The position numbers and the translations under genes are program-made. From Levilactobacillus namurensis DSM 19117 (GTDB lineage Bacteria; Bacillota; Bacilli; Lactobacillales; Lactobacillaceae), in the NCBI RefSeq assembly GCF_001434785.1, contig NZ_AZDT01000045.1, positions 1 to 35,409 on the forward strand: a stretch of 35,409 nt of DNA, given 5' to 3'. Within the stretch, counting starts at the first letter, position 1; each line of letters starts with the position of its first letter. The notes under the pieces were generated by a model, which was given only the letters and a program-made list of their open reading frames with translations, was not told the DNA's origin and ran no database searches. This document shows positions 8,959-17,990 of the stretch, one piece after another.

Positions 8959-10299
8959 ATGGATAATTCAGGGATGTACGTAGGTCTCGATATAGGAACC
9001 ACCTCAATAAAAGTCATTGTTGCTGAAAATGTAAAAGGGCAAATGAACGTTATTGGTGTGGGGAATGAACGTTCGAATGGTGTCAGTCGTGGTGTCATTG
9101 TGGACATCGACAAGGCAGCTGAAGCAATCCAGCGCGCCGTTCGACAAGCCGAAGAGAAGGCTAGTATCGAAATTCACGATGTTATTGTCGGGATTCCGGC
9201 TAACATGTTAAAAATTGAAACTTGCAGTGGCATGATCGCCATTGACGATCAGTCGCGTGAAATTACGGGACGGGACGTGCGCAACGTTGCGGCCGCCGCG
9301 TTGATTCAAAGTTTACCCCCAGAACGGGAAGTCGTTGACATCTTGCCCGATGAATTTGTGGTCGATGGGTTTGACGGCATCAAGGATCCCCGGGGCATGG
9401 TCGGTGTTCGGCTAGAGCTCCACGGGACCCTGTTCACGGGCCCGAAGACGATTATGCACAATACGCGCAAGGCGGTCGAACAGGCCGGATTACACTTGCG
9501 GGGCACGGTCATCAATCCGCTGGCCCAAGGCATGATGGTCATGAATGATGGCGAACAAGACTTTGGGACTATCCTAATCGATCTGGGTGGCGGTCAATCG
9601 ACAGCTGCTGTGATTCACGACCATCAATTGAAATATATTGATGTGGATCAAGAGGGTGGCCAGTTCATTACCAAGGATATCTCCGTGGTCTTGAACACGT
9701 CGCTGGATAGTGCTGAGAAGTTAAAGCGTGATTACGGTTACGCGGATTCCACGCAAGCCAGCGATGAAGATGAGTTTCCCGTTGACGTGGTCGGTCAGAG
9801 TCAGCCAACGCCGGTCTCGGAGAAGTACTTGGCCGAGATCATTGAGGCGCGGTTGGATCAGATCTTCAAGCGGCTCCGGACGAATCTGGATAAGGTCCAG
9901 GCCCTGGAACTTCCTGGGGGCATCGTCCTGACCGGTGGAGTCTCGGCTCTACCAGGTATCACGGAGCTGGCCACGGATGAGTTCGACGCGACGGTCCGGG
10001 CTTACGTTCCCGACCAGATGGGACTCCGGCATCCGTCGTTTACCCTAGCGCTGGCGCTGGTGAACTACTTCGGTGGTCTCAGCGAGATTGATCTTTTGAT
10101 CAAGAGCGCATTGACGGGATCGACCCAGTTGGCCGACGAAACGGATGAATTGCGGCAACGTGAGGCGGCAGAATCAGCGGCGTCCACGGAAATGACCCAA
10201 TCCGAGTCAGCCACTAGGCGTCCGGCTAAGAAGCGACCGAAAGCGAAAAAGAAACGATCCGAAGGGTTTAAGAGGTTCTTCAGCGACTTCTTTGACTAA
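8959..10299 (+). CDS. ftsA: FtsA, actin-like Z-ring membrane tether
   Basis: FtsA is an actin-family ATPase that binds the FtsZ tail and anchors the Z-ring to the membrane. The 446-residue product opens with the phosphate-binding motif GLDIGTTSIKV (about 9-19), carries the second phosphate loop ILIDLGGGQS and the adenosine-side motif IVLTGGVSALPG, and ends in a basic amphipathic segment (GFKRFFSDFFD) typical of the membrane-targeting helix. A charged, low-complexity linker (about 395-432) precedes that helix. AGGAGG lies 11 bases before the ATG. ftsZ begins 21 bp downstream. Confidence 0.97.
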   Translation: MDNSGMYVGLDIGTTSIKVIVAENVKGQMNVIGVGNERSNGVSRGVIVDIDKAAEAIQRAVRQAEEKASIEIHDVIVGIPANMLKIETCSGMIAIDDQSREITGRDVRNVAAAALIQSLPPEREVVDILPDEFVVDGFDGIKDPRGMVGVRLELHGTLFTGPKTIMHNTRKAVEQAGLHLRGTVINPLAQGMMVMNDGEQDFGTILIDLGGGQSTAAVIHDHQLKYIDVDQEGGQFITKDISVVLNTSLDSAEKLKRDYGYADSTQASDEDEFPVDVVGQSQPTPVSEKYLAEIIEARLDQIFKRLRTNLDKVQALELPGGIVLTGGVSALPGITELATDEFDATVRAYVPDQMGLRHPSFTLALALVNYFGGLSEIDLLIKSALTGSTQLADETDELRQREAAESAASTEMTQSESATRRPAKKRPKAKKKRSEGFKRFFSDFFD

Positions 10300-10320
10300 A
10301 GCGAGATGGAGGAAAACATA

Positions 10321-11598
10321 ATGGAATACTCATTAGATTCTGCTCAAAATCACGGCGCCAATATCAAAGTTATCGGCGTCGGCGGCGGGGGTAACAACGC
10401 CGTTAACCGAATGATTACCGAAGACGTCAAGGGTGTTGAGTTCATCGTGGCGAACACGGACGTCCAAGCCTTGGAAGCCTCTAAGGCGGAGACCAAGATT
10501 CAACTTGGCCCGAAATTGACGCGCGGGTTAGGTGCCGGTGCGAACCCCGAAATCGGGGCGAAGGCCGCTGAAGAAAGTGAAGAAGCCATCACCGAAGCCC
10601 TAGAAGGGGCCGATATGGTCTTTGTGACGGCCGGCATGGGCGGCGGTACCGGGAACGGGGCTGCCCCAATCGTTGCGAAGATTGCTAAGGAAGGTGGCGC
10701 CTTGACGGTGGGGGTTGTCACCCGGCCGTTTAGTTTTGAAGGTCCTCGGCGGGCACGGTTTGCCGCTGAAGGGGTCGCCGCAATGAAGGAAAACGTTGAT
10801 ACGTTGATCATCATTGCCAACAACCGGTTATTAGAAATCGTTGATAAGAAGACGCCAATGATGGAAGCCTTCCAAGAAGCCGACAACGTGTTACGGCAAG
10901 GGGTCCAAGGAATCTCTGACCTGATCACGAGTCCCGGCTACGTCAACTTGGACTTTGCGGACGTTAAGACGGTCATGAAGGACCAAGGGTCTGCGTTAAT
11001 GGGAATTGGGTCAGCTAACGGTGAGAACCGGACGGAAGACGCCACTAAGAAGGCCATTTCGTCACCATTACTGGAAGTTTCCATCGATGGGGCCGAACAA
11101 GTCCTCTTGAACATTACCGGTGGTCCGGACCTGTCCTTGTTCGAAGCCCAAGCAGCTTCCCAGATTGTTTCCGACGCCGCTACCAGTGACGTCAACATCA
11201 TCTTCGGGACGTCGATTGACGAAGAACTCGGTGATGAAGTGCGGGTCACGGTGATTGCAACCGGGATCGACAAGAAGCGTGAAGAAAAAGAAGCCGCGCG
11301 GAACCGGACAGCACGGCGAGTTAACAATCCGCAAACTAACCCAGCTCAGCCAGCAACGCGGACCAATGATCAAGCAGCTAACAATGCGACGACCAAGCAA
11401 GCTGACCCGTTTGGCAACTGGGATATTCGCGAACCAGCGCACCGGCCAGAACCGAAGCGCTCAACCAGTAACGATGAATTTGCAGGGGTCGATAAGCCGG
11501 ACTTTAATATCTTTAACCCAAGTTCGAACCAAAATTCTGCAGCGGACGATAACCAAGGCGAAGATACGCCTCCGTTCTTTAAGCGGCGGCGGAAATAG
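10321..11598 (+). CDS. ftsZ: FtsZ, tubulin-like division GTPase
   Basis: FtsZ polymerises into the Z-ring and recruits the divisome. The 425-residue product has the GTP-binding signature GGGTGNG at 107-113, the N-terminal [12 protein letters not shown] loop and the catalytic NLDFADVK loop. A disordered N/Q/T-rich linker (about 320-405) ends in [11 protein letters not shown], the C-terminal peptide expected to contact FtsA and SepF. An in-frame ATG at 10306 would place GGAGG inside the gene; the ATG at 10321 is eight bases after it and is preferred. Co-transcribed with ftsA. Confidence 0.98.
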   Translation: MEYSLDSAQNHGANIKVIGVGGGGNNAVNRMITEDVKGVEFIVANTDVQALEASKAETKIQLGPKLTRGLGAGANPEIGAKAAEESEEAITEALEGADMVFVTAGMGGGTGNGAAPIVAKIAKEGGALTVGVVTRPFSFEGPRRARFAAEGVAAMKENVDTLIIIANNRLLEIVDKKTPMMEAFQEADNVLRQGVQGISDLITSPGYVNLDFADVKTVMKDQGSALMGIGSANGENRTEDATKKAISSPLLEVSIDGAEQVLLNITGGPDLSLFEAQAASQIVSDAATSDVNIIFGTSIDEELGDEVRVTVIATGIDKKREEKEAARNRTARRVNNPQTNPAQPATRTNDQAANNATTKQADPFGNWDIREPAHRPEPKRSTSNDEFAGVDKPDFNIFNPSSNQNSAADDNQGEDTPPFFKRRRK

Positions 11599-11634
11599 TC
11601 TCAGCAGCGTTCGTTGTGAGAGGAGTGGCCAACC

Positions 11635-12069
11635 ATGGCGGATAAGTTTAGTCTCAGTAAATTTTTTGGCGTCAACGATGATGATTATGATGACGAAGAC
11701 TATCAGGAGCCAGCATCGCCGGTCAAACCGACGGTCGGGGCGCCGCAACGGCCTGTTGATACTCGGAAGGTGGTTTCCATGCGTTCAGCAAAATCAGCTG
11801 CTAGTCATATTGCCATCTGCGAACCACGAATTTACTCGGATGCGAAAGCAATCGCGAAGCAAATTACGGATGGCGATGCCGTTATCGTCAACTTTGCCCG
11901 AGTCGATGAGAGTCAGGCACAACGAATCGTTGATTTTCTGAATGGCACGGCTTTCGCGGTCGGCGGAGAAATCAAACGGATTGGCGAACAGATCTTTCTG
12001 TGCACCCCGCATAACTTTGAAGTGACCGGGGACGTGGCTGCCAATTTGGGAACCCAATTCACATCATAA
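11635..12069 (+). CDS. sepF: SepF, FtsZ-bundling membrane anchor
   Basis: SepF binds FtsZ tails, forms rings or arcs and tethers the Z-ring to membrane, overlapping in role with FtsA. The 144-residue product has an N-terminal amphipathic segment ([12 protein letters not shown]), an acidic low-complexity linker (about 15-45) and the globular SepF/DUF552 domain from about residue 57, with the blocks [13 protein letters not shown] and [23 protein letters not shown] precedes the ATG. It stands between ftsZ and the YggT gene, as in many Firmicutes; ylmD and ylmE, found here in Bacillus, are absent. Confidence 0.95.
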   Translation: MADKFSLSKFFGVNDDDYDDEDYQEPASPVKPTVGAPQRPVDTRKVVSMRSAKSAASHIAICEPRIYSDAKAIAKQITDGDAVIVNFARVDESQAQRIVDFLNGTAFAVGGEIKRIGEQIFLCTPHNFEVTGDVAANLGTQFTS

Positions 12070-12081
12070 AGGAGCGTTGCT

Positions 12082-12366
12082 GTGCTAAGTCTAGTAGGCG
12101 TCATTTTTAAAGTTTTAAATTGGTGCATTAGCGCCTATATTCTATTGATTGTGGTGTATGCCTTGATGAGCTGGCTACCGGGCGCGTACCAATCGCGGCT
12201 GGGGCAGTTTGTGGGGCGCATCGTCAACCCATTCTTAAGTTATTTTGACCGGATTGCGCTGGGGCCGTTGGGCTTTGGCCCGGTCGTGGCCATCGTGGTG
12301 CTAACGTTGGTCCAGTATGGGTTGTACGCGCTGGAAGGCATGCTGATCAATCTCATGTTGAGTTAA
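12082..12366 (+). CDS. YggT/YlmG family membrane protein
   Basis: This 94-residue protein has two hydrophobic spans (about 5-27 and 67-90) separated by the loop LPGAYQSRLGQFVGRIVNPF, which matches the YggT/YlmG family (R-x(n)-I-NPF signature). Members sit next to sepF in Firmicutes and cyanobacteria; a link to division or membrane-protein positioning has been proposed but the biochemical role is not settled. Start is GTG behind AAAGGAG. It is 12 bp from sepF and 19 bp from ylmH. Confidence 0.9.
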   Translation: MLSLVGVIFKVLNWCISAYILLIVVYALMSWLPGAYQSRLGQFVGRIVNPFLSYFDRIALGPLGFGPVVAIVVLTLVQYGLYALEGMLINLMLS

Positions 12367-12385
12367 CGGAGAGGAGTCGTCGGTC

Positions 12386-13165
12386 GTGGATGAGAACATT
12401 ACCCAGCACTTTCGGCCGGATGAGGCGCCCTTCATTGCGGCAGTCGGCAATTGGTTACAGCAGGTCCAAGACGAGTATCGCCCCGTCTTGACACATTTTT
12501 TGAACCCCCGGCAGGTCTACGTTGCCACGACACTGGCGCGACGGGCTGATATTGCGGTTCGGTTCAATGGTGGTTACCCGGGTGCTGAGATGCAACGCGC
12601 GCTGTTTTATCCAGCGTACTATGAACCCACGATCACGGATTTCGAACTGTCCTTAGTCCGGGTCGATTATCCGGTTAAGTTCGCCACGTTACACCATAGT
12701 CAGATTTTGGGAACGCTTCTGGGTTCTGGAATCGAGCGGGAAATCGTGGGCGATATCTTAACGGACGGTCAGACCTGGCAACTGGTTACGGAGACCAACA
12801 TGGTCAACTACTTGAGCAATCAGATTGACCGCATTGGCCGGGTCAAGGCCCGGTTAGTCTTGGCCGACTGGGAGAGCCGGGTACGCCCCATGGATGAATG
12901 GACGCCGGAGACGGCGACGTTGTCGTCTTTGCGGTTGGATAACATTGTTGGCTCAGGGTTTCATTTGTCCCGGCACCGGGCCAAAGAACTGATTGAGGCC
13001 GGGAAGATTCGGGTCAACTGGGCGGACACGGAGAAGCCGGATTACGAATTAGCCGTGGCCGACCTGGTCTCGGTACGCGGGTTTGGCCGGATTCGGTTGG
13101 ACGAAGTGGCTGGCCGCACCAAGAAAGAGAAGATTCGCGTCGTCCTGTCGGTGCTGAAGAAATAG
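12386..13165 (+). CDS. ylmH: YlmH, S4-domain RNA-binding protein
   Basis: The 259-residue product has the YlmH N-terminal domain and a C-terminal S4 RNA-binding domain (about 181-245, containing LRLDNIVGSGFHLSRHRAK and ELIEAGKIRVNW). In Bacillus and relatives, YlmH binds the large ribosomal subunit and has been linked to rescue of stalled 50S-peptidyl-tRNA complexes, functionally near RqcP. The gene lies between yggT and divIVA in most Firmicutes dcw clusters. GTG start, preceded by GGAGAGGAG at 12368-12376. Confidence 0.92.
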   Translation: MDENITQHFRPDEAPFIAAVGNWLQQVQDEYRPVLTHFLNPRQVYVATTLARRADIAVRFNGGYPGAEMQRALFYPAYYEPTITDFELSLVRVDYPVKFATLHHSQILGTLLGSGIEREIVGDILTDGQTWQLVTETNMVNYLSNQIDRIGRVKARLVLADWESRVRPMDEWTPETATLSSLRLDNIVGSGFHLSRHRAKELIEAGKIRVNWADTEKPDYELAVADLVSVRGFGRIRLDEVAGRTKKEKIRVVLSVLKK

Positions 13166-13184
13166 ATGTGGAGGGAATCGTACG

Positions 13185-13889
13185 ATGGTACTAAGTCCAT
13201 TAGATATTCATAATAAAGAGTTTGGCACGAAAATGCGTGGTTACAACGTTGATGAGGTCAATGACTTCTTGGATCAAGTGATTAAGGATTACCAGATCAC
13301 GCTGAACCACAACAAGGAATTGGAAGAACAGTTAGATGCTGCCAACGAAAAGTTGAAGTACTTTAACGACCTCAAAGATTCACTGAACCAATCCATCTTA
13401 GTTGCGCAGGAAGCTGCCGATAAGGTGAAAGCAAACTCCCAAAAGGAATCGGAAATTATTATCCGCGAAGCCCAAAAGCAGAGCTCTGACATTGTTTCTG
13501 AAGCCACCAACAAGGGCAATCAAATCATGAACGAGGCCTCGAAACGGGCCAAGAAGTTAGCGGTCGAAACGGATGATTTGAAGAAGAGTACCCGGGTCTT
13601 CCGGCAACGGCTTCAGGTCATGCTGGAAAGTCAGCTGGAAGTCGTCAAGTCCAATGACTGGGATAGTCTGTTAAAGGAAGGCTCCATGTCCAGCTACGAG
13701 GAAATCAAGAAGGTCGTGGGCGACCGACTTGACAAGGCTGCGGACCAAGGCGTAAACTCAGAAGCACCGCAGGTCGATGACGCGGCCGCTCAGGTGACGG
13801 AAACCCCCGTAACTGACAGTGGTGACGCGAGTCAAGAAACGGTGGTTATCTTCCCAGATAACGATCAAGAACATTACGACAAACACTAA
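13185..13889 (+). CDS. divIVA: DivIVA, curvature-sensing coiled-coil scaffold
   Basis: DivIVA assembles at negatively curved membrane (septa, poles) and recruits partner proteins. The 234-residue product starts with the lipid-binding domain MVLSPLDIHNKEFGTKMRGY and VDEVNDFLD, then forms long coiled coils (about 30-155) and ends in an acidic, variable tail (about 185-234). GGAGG lies upstream of the ATG. Its stop is only nine bases before the first paired stem of the ileS T-box leader, so the leader has no room for a promoter of its own outside divIVA. Confidence 0.95.
   Translation: MVLSPLDIHNKEFGTKMRGYNVDEVNDFLDQVIKDYQITLNHNKELEEQLDAANEKLKYFNDLKDSLNQSILVAQEAADKVKANSQKESEIIIREAQKQSSDIVSEATNKGNQIMNEASKRAKKLAVETDDLKKSTRVFRQRLQVMLESQLEVVKSNDWDSLLKEGSMSSYEEIKKVVGDRLDKAADQGVNSEAPQVDDAAAQVTETPVTDSGDASQETVVIFPDNDQEHYDKH
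13729..13758 (+). promoter_or_regulatory. Candidate internal promoter in divIVA for the T-box/ileS unit
   Basis: A consensus TTGACA (13729-13734), 18-bp spacer and TAAACT (13753-13758) lie within the divIVA coding region, about 130 bp upstream of T-box stem I. It would explain independent ileS transcription. It is inside coding sequence and could be chance. Confidence 0.35.
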
Positions 13890-13898
13890 AAATGGTCT

Positions 13899-14123
13899 GG
13901 AGAGACCCAACGAATTCTGAAGACTTACAGCGAATCGGGAACTGGTGGAAGCCCGAGCAGTCAGCAGGTGTTCGTCATCACTCTCCGATGCTCCGTGATT
14001 GAAGGTAGTAGGTCACGGCGGATAGCCCCGTTACGGCTTTGAGGGAAATTTTCTACATAAGATGATTTCTAAAATTGGGTGGTACCACGAACGACTTCGT
14101 CCCTTGTGACGAGGTCGTTTTTT
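13899..14123 (+). promoter_or_regulatory. Isoleucine T-box riboswitch upstream of ileS
   Basis: This leader senses uncharged tRNA-Ile. GGAGAG (13899-13904) pairs with CTCTCC (13981-13986) to close the lower part of stem I; immediately before the 3' strand is the probable specifier ATC (13977-13979), an isoleucine codon, followed by the usual A. The T-box core GGGTGGTACCACG (14077-14089) contains TGGT, complementary to an ACCA 3' end. The terminator is the next entry. The Ile specifier agrees with the downstream gene. Confidence 0.92.
14090..14123 (+). terminator. T-box attenuator (conditional terminator) of ileS
   Basis: AACGACTTCGTC (14090-14101) and GACGAGGTCGTT (14108-14119) form a 12-bp stem with one wobble, followed by a T-run ending at 14123. 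Uncharged tRNA-Ile binding should favour the competing antiterminator that uses the T-box core. Confidence 0.9.
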
Positions 14124-14161
14124 ATTTGGCGTTGATGAGAATCGTAAGGCAACGGGGATGG

Positions 14162-14197
14162 ACCGGTGAGCTGAGGCGTAAGCTTGAGCTCACCGGT
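14162..14197 (+). repeat. 11-bp perfect inverted repeat between the attenuator and ileS
   Basis: ACCGGTGAGCT (14162-14172) and AGCTCACCGGT (14187-14197) are perfect complements around a 14-nt loop. No T-run follows and the ileS ribosome-binding site (AAGGAGG, 14223-14229) is 25 bases on. Not a usual T-box part; perhaps an mRNA-stabilising or processing hairpin. Apart from it, 14124-14222 shows nothing recognisable. Confidence 0.6.
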
Positions 14198-14240
14198 TGA
14201 TCGACCGTGAGTAGAGAATATACAAGGAGGAATTGCTGGT

Positions 14241-17054
14241 ATGCGAATTAAAGACACGCTGAACCTGGGTAAGACCAAGTTCAAGATGCGCGGTAATTTG
14301 CCGGTCAAGGAAGTTGATCGCCAAAAAGCCTGGGCAGATAACAAGTTGTATCAAGCTCGCCAGAAACTGAACGAAGGGAAACCGACCTTTATCTTACATG
14401 ATGGGCCGCCGTATGCGAACGGACCTATTCACATGGGTCACGCGATGAACAAGATTTCTAAGGACATCATCGTTCGTTACAAGTCCATGAGTGGTTACCG
14501 GGCACCGTACGTTCCGGGATGGGATACCCATGGCTTGCCGATTGAACAACAGCTGACCAAGGCCGGTTATGACCGGAAAAAGATGTCCACTTCCGAATTC
14601 CGGGATCTGTGTCGGGAATACGCCTTGAAGCAAGTGGACCAGCAACGGGATGGGTTCAAGCGGTTAGGGGTCTCCGCCGATTGGGACAATCCGTACCTGA
14701 CGTTGAAGCCAGAATTCGAAGCCGCTGAAGTGCGGGTCTTCGGTAAGATGGTTGAACGGGGACTGATCTACCGGGGCAAAAAGCCGGTTTACTGGTCCTG
14801 GTCTTCCGAATCCGCGATGGCGGAAGCCGAAGTGGAGTACCACGATGTGACGTCACCATCCGCTTTCTACGCGGAACAAGTGGTGGACGGTAAGGGCGTC
14901 TTAGATGACGACACTTACTTTGTGGTCTGGACCACGACGCCTTGGACGATTCCTGCTTCTGAAGGGATTACGATCGATGCCGGTATCGAATACGCAGTGG
15001 TCCAACCAGCTGGGGATGACCGGAAGTTCGTTCTGGCCAGTTCCTTAGTGGCGGAAAACGCTGAACGGTTCGGCTGGGAAGACGTACAGACGTTGAAGAC
15101 GGTCATGGGTCGAGACCTGGAAAACATCACGGCACAACATCCGTTCATTGCTGACCGGAAGTTGGTCGTCATGTTAGGCGACTTTGTGACGACTGATTCC
15201 GGGACCGGGTTAGTCCACACGGCGCCAGGATTAGGGGAAGACGACTTTAACGTCGGCGCCCTTTACCACTTACCAGTGCTGGTACCCGTGGACGATAAGG
15301 GGTACATGACCGAAGAAGCTGGTCCGGACTTTAAAGGGGTCTTCTACGAAGATGCCAACCAGATTGCGCTGGACAAGTTGAAGGCGGCGAACGCCTTGCT
15401 CAAGTACATGCCTTACGAACACAGCTATCCGTTTGACTGGCGGACTAAGAAGCCGGTCATCTTCCGGGCAACGCCACAATGGTTTGCGTCCGTGGATAAG
15501 GTCCGCGATGAGATCCTTGATAACTTAAAGGACGTCAAGTTCCAACCGGATTGGGGTCAACGGCGGTTAGCCAACATGATCAAGGACCGGGGCGACTGGG
15601 TCATCTCCCGGCAACGGGTCTGGGGTGTTCCGCTGCCTATCTTCTACGCGGAAGATGGGACGCCAATCTTGGAAACAGAAACAATCAATCACGTTGCCGA
15701 CCTGTTCGGCAAGTTCGGGTCGAACGTTTGGTTTGACCGGGATGCGAAGGATCTGTTACCAGAAGGCTATACCAACGAACATTCACCACATGGTCAGTTC
15801 ACGAAGGAAACCGACATTATGGATGTCTGGTTCGATTCTGGGACTTCCCACCAAGGGGTCTTGGCCGAACGGGACGACTTGGTCTACCCGGCTGACCTCT
15901 ACTTGGAAGGGTCAGACCAGTACCGGGGTTGGTTCAACTCCAGTCTGATCACTAGTGTTGCGGCTGAAGGGAAGGCACCTTACAAACAGGTCGTTTCACA
16001 AGGGTTCACCTTGGATAAGGATGGCCACAAGATGTCCAAGTCCTTGGGGAACACGATTGCGCCAAGTGAAATCATCAAGAAGATGGGGGCCGACATTGTC
16101 CGGCTCTGGGTCACGTCAGTGGATACGTCTGCCGATGTGCGGGTCTCAACGGAAGCCTTCGTGAAGATCTCCGATAGCTACAAGAAGCTGCGGAACACGA
16201 TGCGTTATTTGTTGGCTAACACCAGTGATTTCGATCCTAAGACGGATGCTGTGGCCGTGGACGACTTGACCGCTGTTGATCGTCACATGCTCTACCGGTT
16301 GAACGAATTCACCAAGAGCGTTGAAGACCATTACGAACACTATGATTTCTTGAGCATTTACAAGGAATTGATGAACTTCGTAATTACCGAATTGTCCGCT
16401 TTCTACCTGGACTTTGCCAAGGACGTGCTGTACATTGAAGCGCAGAACAGTCCGGCCCGGCGGTCTATGCAGACGGTCTTCTACCAGATTGCGGTAACGT
16501 TGACCAAGCTGTTGACGCCAATCCTGCCACACACGACGGAAGAAATCTGGACCTTCTTGAAGGAGCCAGAAGACTTTGTCCAATTGGCGGAGATGCCAGC
16601 GGTCATGGATCTGCCAACCGTAAACGAAGTAGCTGCCGATGGGGAACCCTCAACTTGGGCCCAGTTCATGAAGCTGCGGAGTGACGTCTTGAAGGCGTTG
16701 GAAGAAGCCCGGAACGCGAAGTTGATCGGTAAGGCTGCTGAAGCCCACCTGGACCTGTACGTGAATGCGGACGTCCAAGCGATGCTGGATCAGTTGGACG
16801 TGAACGTTCAACAGATTCTGTTGGTTTCCGGTTTGGACCTGGCAACTTACGACCAGAAGCCAGCAGATGCCGTTGACTTTGGCGATGTAGCCATCAAGGT
16901 AACGCCGGCCGAGGGCCAAGAGTGTCAACGGTGCCGGTTGATCAAGCAAGATGTCGGGATTGACAGTGCTTACCCTGACTTCTGTGCGCGGTGTGCAGCC
17001 ATTGTACGGGAGAACTTCCCGGAAACGGCGACGGAAGGCTTTGACGAGAAGTAA
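14241..17054 (+). CDS. ileS: Isoleucyl-tRNA synthetase
   Basis: IleS charges tRNA-Ile with isoleucine and edits valine. The 937-residue length fits the bacterial type with a C-terminal zinc domain. HIGH appears as HMGH (64-67) and KMSKS is intact at 597-601. The CP1 editing domain carries TTPWT and the block [15 protein letters not shown]. The zinc knuckle cysteines are C895, C898, C915 and C918. Start is ATG after AAGGAGG. It is controlled by the upstream Ile T-box and ends at its own terminator, placing it at the 3' end of the dcw cluster as in Bacillus. Confidence 0.98.
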   Translation: MRIKDTLNLGKTKFKMRGNLPVKEVDRQKAWADNKLYQARQKLNEGKPTFILHDGPPYANGPIHMGHAMNKISKDIIVRYKSMSGYRAPYVPGWDTHGLPIEQQLTKAGYDRKKMSTSEFRDLCREYALKQVDQQRDGFKRLGVSADWDNPYLTLKPEFEAAEVRVFGKMVERGLIYRGKKPVYWSWSSESAMAEAEVEYHDVTSPSAFYAEQVVDGKGVLDDDTYFVVWTTTPWTIPASEGITIDAGIEYAVVQPAGDDRKFVLASSLVAENAERFGWEDVQTLKTVMGRDLENITAQHPFIADRKLVVMLGDFVTTDSGTGLVHTAPGLGEDDFNVGALYHLPVLVPVDDKGYMTEEAGPDFKGVFYEDANQIALDKLKAANALLKYMPYEHSYPFDWRTKKPVIFRATPQWFASVDKVRDEILDNLKDVKFQPDWGQRRLANMIKDRGDWVISRQRVWGVPLPIFYAEDGTPILETETINHVADLFGKFGSNVWFDRDAKDLLPEGYTNEHSPHGQFTKETDIMDVWFDSGTSHQGVLAERDDLVYPADLYLEGSDQYRGWFNSSLITSVAAEGKAPYKQVVSQGFTLDKDGHKMSKSLGNTIAPSEIIKKMGADIVRLWVTSVDTSADVRVSTEAFVKISDSYKKLRNTMRYLLANTSDFDPKTDAVAVDDLTAVDRHMLYRLNEFTKSVEDHYEHYDFLSIYKELMNFVITELSAFYLDFAKDVLYIEAQNSPARRSMQTVFYQIAVTLTKLLTPILPHTTEEIWTFLKEPEDFVQLAEMPAVMDLPTVNEVAADGEPSTWAQFMKLRSDVLKALEEARNAKLIGKAAEAHLDLYVNADVQAMLDQLDVNVQQILLVSGLDLATYDQKPADAVDFGDVAIKVTPAEGQECQRCRLIKQDVGIDSAYPDFCARCAAIVRENFPETATEGFDEK

Positions 17055-17092
17055 GCCTAAACCATGATTAAGTGAATCTTAACGCTTTAAGC

Positions 17093-17133
17093 AAAACGGG
17101 TAACTGACGCCAGTGGTGTCGGTTACCCGTTTT
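17093..17133 (+). terminator. Intrinsic terminator after ileS
   Basis: AAAACGGGTAACTGAC and GTCGGTTACCCGTTTT make a 16-bp stem with one wobble around a 9-nt loop. The A-tract and T-tract flanks are symmetric, so it could act in both directions. Confidence 0.88.
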
Positions 17134-17151
17134 GACGTTGAGGGGTGCGGT

Positions 17152-17180
17152 TTGCGGGGATTCTGGAAAACGCGTATAAT
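17152..17180 (+). promoter_or_regulatory. Promoter of the csp-nudix-mtnN-desulfurase operon
   Basis: TTGCGG (17152-17157), a 17-bp spacer and a perfect TATAAT (17175-17180) lie 30 bp before the first ATG. It is the best promoter in the left half of the window. Confidence 0.8.
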
Positions 17181-17210
17181 CTGCAGTATGTATGGGAAGG
17201 AGTCCAGCGA

Positions 17211-17435
17211 ATGTTAACCGGAAAAGTAAAAAGTTATAATGAGCAACGCGGTTTTGGGTTTATTACCACCCCAGCCGATGGCGATGTTTTCGTGTACTAC
17301 ACGGGAATCCTGGGTGACGGGTTTCGGAAGCTTGAAGCCGGGCAAACCGTCCAGTTTGTAATCGTTCAAGGTCAACGTGGCCCGCAGGCGGCTAAAGTGA
17401 CGCCAGTGGATGACACAACGAACCAGGAGGCATAA
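17211..17435 (+). CDS. Cold-shock-domain (CspA-like) protein
   Basis: This 74-residue single-domain OB-fold protein should bind single-stranded nucleic acid, as RNA chaperones of the Csp family do. The first RNA-binding motif is RGFGFI (canonical KGFGFI). The second, normally VFVHFSAI, reads VFVYYTGI, so the histidine and phenylalanine are both tyrosine. An in-frame ATG at 17145 lies upstream of the promoter -10 and is excluded; the ATG at 17211 follows GAAGGAG. The next gene starts two bases after its stop, inside the same ribosome-binding context (AGGAGG). Confidence 0.88.
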   Translation: MLTGKVKSYNEQRGFGFITTPADGDVFVYYTGILGDGFRKLEAGQTVQFVIVQGQRGPQAAKVTPVDDTTNQEA

Positions 17436-17437
17436 CC

Positions 17438-17980
17438 ATGGACTTAGAAGAACATGTTGAATCACGTGAAACGTTATACGACGGTGTGATCGTTAAGCTT
17501 GAACGGCAACAGGTTCGGCTCCCAAACGGTGAATCGGCGACTCGTGAGGTCGTGCACCATGTGGGGGCGGTGGGCATTCTAGCCCTGACGGACCCCGACC
17601 ACATGATTTTGGAACGGCAATGGCGGGCCCCAATTGCGGCGGCCACGCTGGAGATTCCGGCGGGGAAGTTAGACGAACGGGATGCGCATAATATTGAACA
17701 TGCCGTCCGGCGGGAGTTGAACGAAGAGATTCGTTACGAACCCGGAACGTTAAAGCGTATCACGGGATTCTATTCCAGTGTCGGCTTTTCTGATGAGTAT
17801 ATGACGCTCTTTATGGCAACGGACCTCAAGCCGGTCACCACGGAATTACCGCGAGACCAAGGCGAGAATCTGGAACTGTTGACGGTGACCAAGGCGGAGG
17901 CCCAGGCCATGATCGAGAGTGGCGAGATCAATGACGCGAAGACGATTACGGCCATTTATTACTGGCTCTTACAGAAGTAG
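17438..17980 (+). CDS. Nudix hydrolase, probable ADP-ribose pyrophosphatase
   Basis: Family members hydrolyse ADP-ribose to AMP and ribose 5-phosphate. The 180-residue product has the ADP-ribose-type lead-in (LERQWRAPIAAATLEIPAGK) and a catalytic helix with RELNEEIRY. The Nudix box departs from G-x5-E-x7-REUxEExGU: spacing from the GK element to RE is two residues longer, the first E is D, and the late glycine is arginine (EEIRY). The metal-binding REL-x-EE core is intact. The tail FYSSVGFSDEYMTLFMA supports the NudF-like group. Substrate is inferred from these flanks only. Confidence 0.85.
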   Translation: MDLEEHVESRETLYDGVIVKLERQQVRLPNGESATREVVHHVGAVGILALTDPDHMILERQWRAPIAAATLEIPAGKLDERDAHNIEHAVRRELNEEIRYEPGTLKRITGFYSSVGFSDEYMTLFMATDLKPVTTELPRDQGENLELLTVTKAEAQAMIESGEINDAKTITAIYYWLLQK

Positions 17981-17990
17981 GTGACGCCTT

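Noticed and set aside
11255-11941. Open frame of 228 codons overlapping the end of ftsZ and the start of sepF
   Set aside because: It is in another frame of two well-supported genes, is very rich in R, S and Q, has no family features and no ribosome-binding site.
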